Of a DNA stretch of 64,000 nucleotides, positions 48,001 through 60,761 are shown one piece after another. The notes beneath the pieces were generated by a model. The model was not told the origin of the DNA, did no database searches, and saw only the letters and a program-made list of their open reading frames with translations. This DNA is from Hydractinia symbiolongicarpus. Its lineage: Eukaryota > Cnidaria > Hydrozoa > Anthoathecata > Hydractiniidae. Position 1 is the stretch's first letter, and every line of letters starts with the position of its first letter. The position numbers were made by a program, and so were the translations under genes. Where the stretch lies: positions 20,894,001 to 20,958,000 of the forward strand of contig NC_079884.1 in the NCBI RefSeq assembly GCF_029227915.1, given 5' to 3'.

Positions 48001-51000
48001 AAACATAATTGATGATCTTCAAGTACTTCATATACCATACTGTTTCGCTAACAGACAATTCAAACGCAATGGGTACCATATTTAAAGCAATTAATGCATT
48101 CATCACTGCATCAAATGCGACATGCGTCGCTATTAAGTAGTTGTAACGAAGAAATAAATTTCTTGGAGGTGGGACTGTTTCTGACGCTCTAACCTGTTTG
48201 AATTTTTCTAGACGGACACGCTAAAAAAGAGAACGCAGTCTGATATTTTAAGTAGAGAAATTAAATGTAAAATTTAAATATAAGTAATATACAATGCATC
48301 TCTGTGCATAAATGTGTAAAATACAAATTCAGAAACCATAACTATTTAAAATCTGATTTATTTGGTGTGTTTTGATTGGATAACACTAAGGTCACATTCT
48401 CATTTTACGTATCCCCAATTTTTTAAATCGCTAATGAAATAACCATTCTAGTAATGATTGACAACCTGGTTTGTAAACTTAATAATTTGATAAGCAGTTT
48501 GACTGACAACCTGCTTGTTTCATCACCCTCGCACTTACTGTTCTTTCCCAGTATCTTGGAACTTTCCAATGAAATGATAAATCCGTTAACTTGATCAATC
48601 TATAAGAAGCAAAATATGAAATATAATTTAAGTTTTTTATTAACGAACGTAAATTTAACGTGATGCGAAATACTGCGATTTGCGAATCTAGCACTTATTT
48701 TTACCCCCATGGTGATAAGATATTTTTGAAAAATAAAAAGAATAAATAAAACAAAGTAACATATAGTTAAAAAATATATGTTTGATTACATCTACAAAAT
48801 TTATAGCCGTAAAAATTATGGTAAAGCATATTGAAGATACGTTAGTGTTGTCATGAAACAAAAAGTGTTCCTATGTCACATTAGGATCAGTATAACATGT
48901 ATCTATCTACCTGTCTTTTACGTCCAAGCATGTGTCAGCAAGATTAACAAGCACATTGACAGCGTCACTTGACAATACACCACGTTCAAACTGTCTCCAG
49001 AAACTCATTTTTTGTGCTTTCAGCATACCTATTCTACCAGCCTCCGCCATTTCCGAAAATTCTTTTGGTGACGGCACATTTACCACTTTGGTTTCGCATT
49101 CTGGACACGTGCTGTAACGTAGCAAATATGGCGGATACGACTCTGTGTCCTAGAAAGAGACGAAACATTTAATTTGACTTGTCTGACAACTTTTTGTCCA
49201 ATTGTTTTGCAACACAACAAAATTTACTTGATTCTCAGGTAGCGACTTGTGTTCTGGATATTATAAATTGTGTTGTCTCTATAAAAGGTATACCTCGAGA
49301 TCACTTTCGGCATATGGATTAATCATACAACAAGCCTTCTCAGCATACGACCAATCAGCATCAGCAAGAAATCGATCAGTTTTAAGCATAGCGAATGATT
49401 GTTGTTGTCCTTGATCCAATCTAAAAACATCGTGATCAAATGTGATTAGGTTCTCAGGAGATCGGATCAAGGATGAAATGACGGAAAATTCGTATCAAAC
49501 AGGGAAAATCGCAATAGATGTATGATTTAAGCCTATGAAGGAATTAATCGCGCGAGAATCAAGAAAACAAGCTATACTTTTGAATAATTAGTTCTTGCAA
49601 TTACGATCGCTATTCTGTATGACCGCCAAAAAATCTCTTAAAAAAATTCCATGTCAAAGAGGCCTAGTTAGTTAAAGATACCGAAAAAAATCAAATAAAA
49701 GAGCATTCGAAATACTGCGAGTTGATTTGCAGATTTCTTTTATCTGCTCTCTAATAAGCCTTGGACCTGCAGAGGAAAAGATTTATGAACTTTGTCTCTT
49801 AATTATCAATCCTTTTATTGGACAATGCAGCGCTAATTATATACATAATTTTATAAATTTCGTGAACACCAACTTAGCTATAATTAAAGTCGCATCATGG
49901 TCGTACTTGTAAGGGATAAAAATATACAGTAATCTAAAGCTTGAACACAATAAAATTCTAAGTTACCTTTTAACAGCATTATTCATCGAAGCTTTCTTAG
50001 ATTCCGATATTTCTGACATCCCCAACAGTTTTAATAAATGGCGTATCGTGGTCGCGTTAATCAGGAGAGTAAGAAGCACAATGCCAGCTGTGTGAATCAA
50101 AATCTATGGAAGATTAAAACTAGTGTTAACTCTTTTCTTTTTTACTACGAGGCTTGTGAATTAATTTTTGACTTCCAAGTTAAGCATTAAATGTGTTTTA
50201 TACCTTGTTTCCAACCGTCTCATGATCCAAAGCGACTTGTAGCGCTAACGCCAACCCTACTGCGCCACGCAAACCGCCCCATATCATAACAACAGCATCT
50301 TTCCATGGTAAGCCATAACCAAGACGTGTGAGAAACGGACTGAACAAGATGATAACAATTGCTCTGGAGAACAGATACAAACAAATAAAAGATATCGTAA
50401 ATTTTAATTTACCGCCACAATCCTGGATAAACGCCATCTTAGCTAACAGACCAGCAATACGTTAACAATATTATGTTTTGCACTTCCTCGTAGGGGCTTA
50501 AACGGCAATACAGTGAAGATACGTGTAAAATGTATTTATCATTGTTTTGAAAATCAGATATTCTTCAAAAGTTCTTACCTGATAACAATAATGCCGAAAT
50601 AGTCAACAATTATGTACAACCAATCTAATGACTCGATAACATCAAACGCTCTTTCCATGATAGCAACTCCAACCAAGAGAAAGATAAGAGTGTTTGCCAA
50701 GTAAGCAAGTATCTCCCAAAATCTTGATAAACAACAAAATATACGTAAATTTTAGAGTTTCTGAAGAAACATTTTTCACTTTAATAGGCTCTGAGATCCC
50801 TAAAACAGCTCCCTTTTAAGTTTGAAATATTATTTAAAAAAGATCATTGTGTAGCTAAAAAGTGAGGGGGCGGGGCAGGGGAGGGGGGGCGAGGCGAGGC
50901 GAGGCGAGGCGAGGCGAGGCGAGTGACCCATGTTAGGATAAATCATATATCAATGATTAGCTGGACAGTGACCTACTTTACGGCAACCCATATGACGTTA

Positions 51001-54000
51001 TTTTTTTTGCTATTCGTAGTCGAATTGTCATATGTACACATATAAGATACGCCCCATAACGCCTTAAAATGAAAACTAACGCCAGTAAGTTGCAGCTTTA
51101 TCAGTGCCAAAATTACAAAAATTTAAAATTCCTCCTGTAAGTTTTATTTTAACCAGCTATGAATGACTGATTTCTCTCAACTTTTACAGAACAGAGTTCA
51201 TAACGTAATACATTATTGACAACAGTAGACAGTAGTTACCTGTGTAAAAACACTTCCACTTCAGGACTTATACTCGTTCTGTGTTGATTGATTTCAATTC
51301 CCAACATTACCACGGCCAGCACACCTGACACACCTAATACTTCCTCTCCGATGTAAAATATCAAATATGTAGAAGATAGGGTGACGGAAATTTCTACCAT
51401 AGCGTCGTTAAAAACGCGCTGTAACCAAAAGACAATAATTTTGCCAGCAACAAGACCAAGAGCCATTCCACCAAACGCAACACGAGGAAAGTAAAGTCCA
51501 ATTTGAGTTACTAGTGATAAGAAAAAAACATATAAAAATAATTTATCGGCTGAATAGTGAGACACACTGGTGTGCTACAATTAAAACGTTTTTTTGTGGT
51601 GTCGCATGGTGAATGAGTTTGATGGTTCTGTTAGTTTGCAAACGAAAAGTTATAACAGGGTTCATAGAGGGTTGTAATTTGCGGTAACGGCAGCGCAGTC
51701 TCCAATCCTTTTATTTCAGGGCGTCGGAGGTCCTCATGTGGACAGTTAGCAATGCAAAGGGATTAGATATTGCAATTAGCACTCTTTAAGAGATTAACAC
51801 ATCTACCAAAGTAGAAATTTTTGCAACCTACTGACTCTCTAATATACGTCAGTTGATGTTTGTTTGCCATTTTTAAAATAATTGTACAAAAACTGCCGTG
51901 TAACAATATATTTTTTCATGATAGCTGAAAAAAGCAACTCATATATGTTTCCTGAAAGTTTAGTTATTTACATGTTTAACATACCTGTCATTTCTTTGAA
52001 TGAAAGATTAAAGAAAATATGAAACAACACAATAGCTGCACCGTCATTTAACAGAGATTCTCCTTCGATGATCGTTCCAAGTTGCTTTGACGTTCCTAAA
52101 CATTGTAAAGATTATTCTTAAAGGTGAGGATTCAATGATAAACGTACTTACAAATACTCTGTTGTATTGAGCGTCATCTAAAAGCCCACTAGTTTAGAAT
52201 TAGATATTCTCGCGTTAAGATTAGTGTACACGAGCCATTATATGACGATAGTCGGGACAGTAAAAACGGAGATTTGTAAGTGGAAGGGCCTGTAAATTTT
52301 TTTAAAAAACTATTTTACAAAAAAACACACTTTTTTTAAAGTAATTAGTGATTGTTAGTTCCCACCAATTAAGGGAGAGATTGGGAAACAGAGGTTTGCT
52401 TCAAGAATTAGGCACAGATTTTTGTATTCAGGAAGTGTAGTTAGAACCATGTTGGCGTTTAGATCTTCAGAAAAAAAAAAACGATGTTTCAAAACTCAAG
52501 TTTTAGCAAAACTTAGGTACGTTGAAGACTGAAGTTAATATACCTGACTTTTATAAAAACATTGTATATAAAGGTACTGTCATATTTAAGAATAATTTAA
52601 CCTATAAACCTAAAACTGCTGACATATGAAACAGGAGAGAAATACAGAATTTCAATTACCTAAACTTCCAAGCAATGCCACCACAGCAACTGGATCAGTA
52701 GCACTGATTATAGAACCAAACAAAAAACACTCCATCCAGGACCAACCGTAATAAAACACGTATTTTGCCATCACGGCACTCAAAGCAGCAGCCATTGTCA
52801 TACCTGGAACTGCGAGTATACACACCTAAATAGATGTGTAAGTGCTGATAGTTAAGAACGAATTATTTGAAAAGATTGTGGAGAAAACCTTTTGGCGATT
52901 GTTGAAAAATTAAATTTTAAACTGGCGGTAGTCAAAAAAAATCTAAATACATGCATTTGTTTTTAGTGTTTGATTTTTTAAGAAAAAATGATTAACTTTA
53001 GCAAATAACAAAATCACAACGACTTCAAACCTGAGTGAACATTTTGTAGAATATGTGAACATCCATTGCAAAAGCAGATTCAAACAAAAGCACAGGTAAA
53101 AACGTCGCCAACAGCAAATGTGGATTGTCTACTGCCAGCTTTGTGTAACTAAATAAATAAATAAAAAGTTGTTAAGTATTGATATGATACTTGATATAGC
53201 CCACCACTTTCTAATAATCGCCCTTTTAGGTGCCCATAATAATGTGACATTTAATCGAGCATGTACGGTTGTTAAATGCTTTCATCAAGAAATGCAAGCT
53301 ACAATTTTTCTTGATACTTTAACAATACTTTTTTCTTTAACATCTTCTACCTGATAAATTGATAGCGGATATAGTCTTACACACTTGAAAATAGAGGGGC
53401 CCTTTTTACCAAACTACAAACGCTGGCCCAATTTTAAACGCGGGACTGACTCATCTTTGGACACGAGGACCCGCTAAAAGATGGACCAGTGTGTTTGCAG
53501 TTTGGATGGTCAAACTATTAACTATTAACAGCCCATGGCCATGGTTAGAGGAACGTATATTAAAATTTTTATTGTCTCAAGACGTGCCAGGCCTAAATAT
53601 TGGCACATGGCTTTCAAACTCACGATGAACTTTGTTTTTTTTAGCACCTGTTATTGTGTAGACCGAACTACTAAAACCTGACTCCTGGACTTTTTGAATA
53701 CCGTCATGAGATGGTCCAAACCAAACTATTGACACAATTCTTGAACTTTTCAACCGTCGAAATTTTTACGAATAATCCTTAGATTTTTAGATTTTTTGTT
53801 AGTTTCTGGATCCTGGTGCAAGATGATCCAGGCCCAACGATGAAAAAATTTTGTTCGGAATTTTAAGATGAATAGCTAGCTAGCTACATTTTGATCTAGC
53901 TACTAGATAACTTGAAATGCATTACTCAATTCAATCTCAGCTTGCTAGTCGCACCACATAAAATTGCAAAAGTTTAAGTTTTCCCCTTTATCATTCTGAT

Positions 54001-55275
54001 TATTTATTTTTCTTGTTATTTATTATCCCGACTCTTCAATTAACGGTGCAGCATGTCAAAAGATGCGTCAATCCGTTAAGACACCGTGTTTAGAGATGAT
54101 CTATCTCGTCTATAGACCGTGTTAAGTTAGGGTCGTGTTAAGTTAGTTGAGAATAGGATTTCAATTTTTGTGGACCTAGTGCTACAGACAACGTTGTATT
54201 ACACAACGTGTTTACCGTTTTAACTTAATCTGATTTGTTTAGAGGTAAATATTGAAAAAGATTTAACGCTAAGCAAGAAAATTATGAGATGTAACAACAC
54301 ATAACCTTTAAAATATGATGGAGATGGTGTTGTTGTAACGCAGGTTGGGCCTAAAATCATTGGTAGTAGGTTTGACATACCACTCTGACACACTTTGAAT
54401 CTAGTGTTATCATCCCATCAAAGCCATCCAATGACCGTGAACGGAATTTTGTAGCATGCAAGGTAGTTAGAGCAATGCTATACGTATCACTGGTAGCAAC
54501 GCAGTACAACTACAGTTGAAGGGGAGGAAGAACCAACAATGTTAAGATGGAATCCCTAAGGACGTTATGATTCCTGTTTACTTACTTACCTACTTACATT
54601 AACCGTTCCTTATAGTTTCCAATTTTAAGCGCTTGAAAATGATCTTAGGATATAAACAATAATCAGGGTTTTGTTTTACAAATACAGTTAAAGTCCAGAG
54701 AATGTTCTATTCGTCACCAGAATTTCTTTGTAGAAAACTTTTTTTCTTTTTTCATTTGTTTCAAAAGAAGGAATACTTCATAGCTAGTCTATACCTTCAT
54801 ATAGAATATTAATTGCAATTACTTAATTGCAATTACTCAATTTACACTTAAATCTTACTTTTGAACTTCCGGATAATGCCTTGAGATTGCTCCAAATGAT
54901 ACACCAAATATGATTAGTACAACAGTATATGGTAGAGACCAATCTTTCATCAATTGGCGAACAATAGCTATAATAAAAAAAAAAACAAGGTTATAATCAA
55001 GATAAAACAAGGTTTTAAATTGCAGAAGTTCATCCTGTTGAATTTGGCAAAGAAGCGTTCAACGTATCTAACCCATCGCTAATTGGAAAACTTGCCCTCT
55101 GTAGGAAGGCACAAAAACTTAGAAATTCCTATTGTTGTTACTCACCTCCTAATATACAAGCAGCGAAAATGAATAGAATAGCGTATGCAGGTGCATGCTT
55201 GACATATTCATGTCCGTGTACTGTACCATTAACAACGGAATTTGCCAATTCCTCTGACAAATGGTAGTTGGCCAT
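42069..55275 (-). CDS. SLC9C1: Sperm-type Na+/H+ exchanger with voltage sensor and cNMP-binding domain
   Basis: Coding exons 5' to 3' (minus): 55146-55275, 54859-54967, 53031-53148, 52660-52825, 51985-52095, 51240-51510, 50579-50722, 50204-50363, 49967-50103, 49294-49420, 48911-49149, 48539-48599, 47966-48220, 47529-47723, 47013-47214, 46255-46403, 45402-45629, 44749-44916, 44435-44563, 43354-43544, 43074-43162, 42233-42294, 42069-42143. All are GT-AG, total 3516 nt, 1171 aa, close to vertebrate SLC9C1 (about 1180). The exchanger domain, about 25-435, holds LLFESAFAMDVH (exon 3), SATDPVAVVALL (exon 4), EGESLLNDGAAIVLF (exon 5) and WGGLRGAVGLALALQ (exon 8). A linker (exons 10-12) leads to a four-helix voltage-sensor domain (exons 13-14), then HPGIAISVKTRQAIRSVL (exon 16) and a cyclic-nucleotide-binding domain (exons 17-19). 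In sea urchin and mammals SLC9C1 exchanges Na+ for H+ in the sperm flagellum, is activated by hyperpolarisation and is tuned by cAMP. The short acidic C-terminus ends KGPQNE. Confidence 0.95.
42850..42915. repeat. Dispersed hairpin repeat, copy 2
   Basis: In the SLC9C1-like intron between exons 21 and 22. It has the same TATTGTTTAGAACAATA palindrome and TCAGGGTGAG flank as the copy near 10.15 kb. Just left of it (42710-42790) is a degenerate run of CAGTATTGA/CAGTATTAACCAGTA words. Confidence 0.5.
44749..45629 (-). other. Cyclic-nucleotide-binding domain exons of SLC9C1-like gene
   Basis: Exons 17 and 18 encode the beta roll and the phosphate-binding cassette. Exon 17 contains YDYGDTIVKQGE and GIYLIISGMVK; exon 18 contains AGNVIGEMGLLTDSVRNAS. 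The Glu of IGEMG and the Arg of SVRNAS are the residues that contact ribose and phosphate in cAMP-binding domains, and both are kept, so ligand binding looks possible. Confidence 0.85.
47529..48220 (-). other. Voltage-sensor domain exons of SLC9C1-like gene
   Basis: Exon 13 encodes S1-S2 (AFDAVMNALIALNM..., then NYVYCGVYIMEAMIK with acidic E). Exon 14 encodes S3 (WNLIDLTIVALSVIDVIVD) and S4. In S4, basic residues fall at 723, 726, 729, 732, 735, 738 and 741: seven in a strict every-third pattern (K,K,K,R,R,K,K). This is a full-strength voltage sensor. Confidence 0.9.
50859..50924. repeat. (GAGGC)n pentanucleotide tract in SLC9C1-like intron
   Basis: A G-rich lead followed by about seven perfect GAGGC/GGCGA units at 50890-50924, in the intron between exons 6 and 7. 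It is the most GC-rich spot in the window. Confidence 0.95.
53390..53850. repeat. Diverged dispersed repeat in SLC9C1-like intron 2
   Basis: Contains CATCTTTGGACACGAGGACC, AAGATGGACCAG and GATGATCCAGGCCCAAC. Similar words (CATCTTTGGACACGGTGGCC, GACGGGCCAGGACC) recur at 59975-60065. The two look like relics of one family. The boundaries are not clear. Confidence 0.4.
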
Positions 55276-58200
55276 TTGTTATTTTTGTTTTCTCTGTCAA
55301 CTGTTAAATTTGATTTCTTGGCGGTCACATCTGTTTGGTCATGTTGCGAAGGCAGTAATGTCTTGTCAAAAATTTGACGTCATATGGTTTTCTGTTTAAT
55401 GACGTCAGAAATAATTAGTTATGGGGATAAAATAATTTAAACACGGCAGTTGAGAAGTAAAGATAGAACATTCATAAAACTTTTTCATTCGTTAGCCTTG
55501 CGTTTCTAAGATATCCTCAAAGGTTTACATTTTACGAAGAATTTAAGTTGTTGTAATAACGTTTACAAGTTGTTGTGGCTAAAAATTCGAATAAGCACCT
55601 GCTTTTTAGTCATGGACGGTAAGCGCATTCAAAAAATCAAGAGGGAGAAGCGAGATGCAAGTAGTTTGAAAAAAAGAATAAAAAACAACGCTGCATAAAA
55701 GTGACATGCCACTAAATGGAGCAACCATATAGGTTTTTCTTCGAAATATCCAAACCCCTCAATTTTTAAACTCCCGTTTATTCGGTACTTTAGAGTAACT
55801 GCTCAAGCCGGTTTATTAAATTATTTCCCTGATATCGGAGGGGTGTATTTATCAGGAAAGTTGCCGAACTGACTATTTTCGGAAACCTTACAAAACAGTT
55901 TTAAAAAAAAGACCCTAAATATTTGTTTCTACATTCTGGTACCAAAGGCGCCCAACATGAAAAATGAATTTTTATGTTGCAGAGGATAAAAACTTGCTTA
56001 ATAAGTCCTGCTTTTTCTTCTTTAATCTTAAAATTATCTGCAGGAAACAGCATTTTCAATGTTGCTTCTTTAAGCACATATCGAAAGTAAAGCTTTCGTA
56101 GTCAGATCGCTGCAAATTTTTGTCAAGGTGATTCTGTTTGTCCACTTCAGGAAATAACCAAAACAAACATTTGCAAAAAGTAATGTCCAGGATTAAGGTT
56201 ATAAAGTTTGGTCTTCTACTTCTTGATAAGAATATTTCTTTACATTTTCACGTAAATTGAAATGCTTTAAATATTTTGAGACTGTTATGATTAGCACAGG
56301 GGAATGTTCATTTTTAATAATTGTTAGCTAGTCTCAAGTTTTCATTCTGTGCAGTTCAAGCATTTAAATACGACTACAATATTTTGGACAAAATATTGCA
56401 CAAAGACATTTTTTTCGTTAAGCGTCGTACAGCCCTACGACAAACTGCAAAATCGCTGTTGCGCATGCTGGATGAGACGAACAGCGATTAATTGATGCAA
56501 GTCGCACTTCTTAGTGTGTCCACGAAATAATCAACGTCATGTGCAGAATTGGTAGAAAAGTTTTATGCTGATGTCCACCACAATTTGCATGTTATAAGAG
56601 TGACATAAGTTCACTCTGAAAATGGAGAAGAGAACTCTTCGAAATTAGGTAAATTGTATTAACAGATGATTCAGATTGTAGCTGGGTAATGCTGTTTACA
56701 CAAGATAATTTTTGGAACTCGCTTGACTACTTCACTTAAGGCTGTGTAATAACAGAATGGATATCTAGGGCGTGTTTAGTCGATATTACCGTATTTTTCG
56801 GATGTATCGAATAGGTTTCTATAACCTAACTTGCAGCAGAAAACTCGATTTACACTTTCATGCAAGTCACAAGTCTTTTCTTTTTTGTGCCGCGAACCTT
56901 TAAAGACTTAGGATCTTACAGACAAAAATAAAAATGAGTCTTTTGATAGTATATGCTCATTTAAACACCTAAATCAAATCTGAAGGACTTAAATTTCGAC
57001 GCAGTCCAAACTACAGGAGGACTCCCTTAACCGCTATATTTTTTAAACGAATTTGTTAGCTTGGTATAAACTTGTCGATACAGTTTAATTCATAGCATTT
57101 ACGTGTACTTTGTAAACTTTTATTTCAAAAATACCGGAATTCGAATATGGAGGCGAATTTGAGAAATAGGGTAAGGGTGTGCAAAGCTTAAAAGCCAACT
57201 TATTTAAAACGTTGGCGCATATTTTTCTCAGGAATATTGGTTTACTTGTTATTTTAGTAGTGATTTGATTTGTCAATGTCTATATAACTTATAACTAGTG
57301 ATATTAAACCTTTTTGTTAAACAAAAATAAAACAAAAATAAAAAGATAAGGTTTCCAGCTCACCGGGTAGGGAAAAAAGGCATCTGATTGGCCGCAAAAT
57401 CATTTTTTAATAACCTGCAGGCCTTTCTGACACCTGTACACGCGGAAAATCAAATCTTTTTATTTTTGTCTTAGCGGCAATTAAATACACATTTAGCTGA
57501 AACATTTCTCCCGAAAAATGCTAGTGGCAAACACCCTTAATGCCAGACCAGCTGAAACAAAGCTTAAACTTTTCGCTTTGCGCATTTTAACGAAAAACAC
57601 TGCAACAAAACAAACACATAATCAGAAAATAATGGTTTGCAATATAACAAGCGCAAAAACAGAAAGTAGAAAAGAAAAAAAAGAAAAGAAAATACCTTCT
57701 ATAAAACTTAAATAAAAATATTTTCATATACATATATAGTAGACAATAAACGGCGAAACCTTATTAAGAATATATTTTCTATTCACACGGATGAAGGAAA
57801 CACAGCAAGAGAACCAAAGAAGAAACAGCAAAACATATTTCTTAATTTAAACCAAACATAGGGAAATTTACCAACATTTAACCAAACAAAAATAAATATA
57901 CGGAGAATTGAATAACTGATCATACTGAAATTACTTTGAAAGTGGTTTGTTATTTAAATGTTATTAACCAAGGCAATTTACAAAAATTCAATTTCCCCTC
58001 CCAAATTTCGCACATAAATAACACTTTAAAGACGGTCTGTTGTCTGTCTGACGGACGGAGAGTTTTAACTTCTTAAAAATCTTCACCAGGATTTTTTCTC
58101 CATAAACATACGCCCACACGAAAATTTGCTCTAATACGGAATGTCGATGTCATTCTTCTGGAAGCCACTAAAACGAATATTGCGATAAATTTGGGAAACG

Positions 58201-58453
58201 CATGCACACAGCTGAACGATTACACCATGCTATTCGGATCATTTGCCACATAATTAACTAACTACAAGAAAAAGAAAAGTAACTACACTACAGCCTTTCA
58301 AACAACGGAAAAATACTACCTCCCTGCATCAAGATTTTTTGTGTGTGTTTGTGTTGACAGGGCGGGCGTATTTTTGGGTGGAGTGTTTTAGATTATAAAA
58401 TACAGAGTTTAATTTATGGAACTGGGATAAATAAAGTGTATATTGACATCAGT
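55276..58453. other. Intergenic between SLC9C1-like and GOT1 genes
   Basis: Should contain the SLC9C1-like promoter. No exon identified. Lys/Asn-rich open frames near 57500-57715 are compositional. No clear transposon termini seen. Confidence 0.5.
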
Positions 58454-59566
58454 TTAGTTACACAGATATGGATCAATCTGTCTCTGTAATATGTCAGCTT
58501 TTATTGGAAAAGATGCCACAGGACCTATATAAAAAGTCAATCCATTATAAACAAAACTTACTTTACTAATTCCTGGCATCATTAAAATATTTCCTATCAC
58601 TGGAACTCTCCGCAAAAAGTTGATAACAACTGGGAAGAAACCCCTAAAAACAAAAATATGGTACTCATTCATCAAGGTTTTATAACAGGACACTTCCAAA
58701 TACACCAAAAGTTTTGAAAATAGCTCGAAGAAAACTTACTTAAATAACTGCACAAATCCATAAATTTCAATCACCATACCGATTACAGGCCATCCTAATA
58801 AAACTACGAGAATACCACCTAGAAAAAATGCACTACCACGCAGTTTGTCTTTTTGGAAGAAGAAACGAAAAGTTCTTTCCAAACCAATAACTAGAGCTAA
58901 ACCAGATATAAACAATATCTATAAATAGAAAAAAAAATCACAATAATACAACAAGTCTTATTAGGTAACATAAATACTTATAAACAAAAGCTCGAGAGCA
59001 AGAATTTAGGCATTTACTAAAGCATACCCATATATAGGGATATTATCTGTATTTCAAAAATTTATTGCACATATAAAACAAGAAGCAAAACTGAAATCTA
59101 CACACAAAAACTGACAAAATAGCCATAAGCATATACCCTAACAGAACAAATTGTCGTAATTATTTAATTTCGCGATTTTGTGAATCCAAACTTTGCAATT
59201 TTTTGGATTTTACAACAATCTTATTTCACGAACGGATAGTTTCAGTAATTTCTTTTATGAATGGCAAGACATATGTTTATTGTTTTTATTACAAGTTTGG
59301 AACTATTAATCAAATAGTTTTGAAAAAATACATATTGTGAGAATTTATGCTCGCGAATGGGGAAAGCGGCAATAACTTAAGTATTTCACTGAAAGCCAAA
59401 AAATTGAGAAATCGAAACTCAATTCTCGCAAGAATTTATTCAATTTTTAAATACAATCATAATAATGTACCTACATTTCCTATCGCTAATAAGCCTCTAT
59501 CAAAAAAGAGCATCATACCAAGGAATAAAAATACCAGGCCAAACCCTGTGACACCAATACCAATTT
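58454..59566 (-). CDS. GOLT1B: GOT1-family vesicle transport protein, 5' partial
   Basis: Three exons found: 59475-59566, 58740-58918, and one starting at 58643. Joined in frame they read GIGVTGFGLVFLFLGMMLFF and LLAIGN, then GLALVIGLERTFRFFFQKDK and GGILVVLLGWPVIGM, then KGFFPVVINFLRRVPVIGN and MMPGISK. This tracks the four-helix GOT1A/GOT1B protein along almost its whole length. GOT1 is a Golgi/ER-to-Golgi membrane protein acting in COPII/SNARE-dependent transport. The first 8-10 codons (MxSLTDxQ) lie on an unlocated upstream exon; phase requires one base carried over. The C-terminus is uncertain: AAA|GTAAGT after PGISK is a strong donor, but reading through gives a stop at 58454, and a downstream exon from an acceptor at about 58529 would give a seven-residue end. 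Confidence 0.9.
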
Positions 59567-60699
59567 CTAAAATTAAATACATAAAAAACTATACAGATAT
59601 ATCCAATAGACTTCAATTCAATGTGCCACACCCAATTTATCTTTACAAGATGGGGTCAAAAATCACACACATTTGATTAACTATACTATTCCAAATAAGG
59701 AACAATTGGTTAACACTTGCTCCTTTTGCATAAAACTCTGGGTAAAAATTATGGAAATAGTGCAATGGACAAAAATAAAAGTAGATTTTCGTGTTTTATT
59801 ACATATACACACATATACTAATGGGCTCTTGTATATAGCATTTTGAAAAAAATAGCATAAAAAGGAAACACACACTTTGCTGTTTACTTTCGCTATATCT
59901 AGCTTCTGTCATTTTATCATGGTTCAAGGTGAAGTTAGCTATAGAACTATTCTGACCCAACTTAGAACACGGTCTTAAGGCGAGACGGACCATCTTTGGA
60001 CACGGTGGCCCATCTTTTGACATGCTGCCCTGTCAATTGACGGGCCAGGACCAACTTCCAACATGGCGTTAAAAGATGTTTGCATACTTCAAGACCTTGT
60101 ATTTAACGTAAACTAACTTCAATAAAGTAAAAAAAATGAACTGCTGCAACCTTTACAGAGGTATTGTTGTATATGGCTAGCTAAGATTAAATCGAGTTAT
60201 GCATTTCAAGATTTTTGTTGGTAGCAAAAACAACACTACTTGGCAACTCTTGTTGCAAGACTATATCTGCAAATGCATTTTAAAAAGCAGTTAGAGACTT
60301 TCTTGTTGAATGATTGGATTGGTGTGTGCATAATGACTAGCTAAATAATTATGACTCAGATATCAAAATATAACATTTAGCTCAGTGTAATTTCTTATTA
60401 TATATATTCACAGGTAGCTACAGTATATATTGTTGTTTAAGCTATTTTGCTATGTTTAATTTTCAATATAATCTTTGATGGAATTATTGCAACTTGACCT
60501 ATTACGTAACTTGAGAGTGAAAATCGTTTCTGGGGCATTCATGATTGAAATATTTTGTTATACATTCAAGAAACAGAAAGTTTATGACTATGATTTAAAG
60601 AAATATTATAAGTTAATTTATATTTTATGTGGTCAGTATCACCAGTTTCGAGCAGAGTCCTTAAGCTTTCATTTGAGCTACAGAAATCTTTTTCGAAAT
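59567..60699. other. Intergenic; upstream of GOT1
   Basis: Must hold the first GOT1 exon or its intron. The only structure noted is the diverged repeat at 59960-60080 (CATCTTTGGACACGG, GACGGGCCAGGACC). Confidence 0.4.
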
Positions 60700-60761
60700 T
60701 CTTGCCCAACTGGACAAGAGCATTCTGTGAGGATCAAACCCACAACCACTTGGAAATGAGT

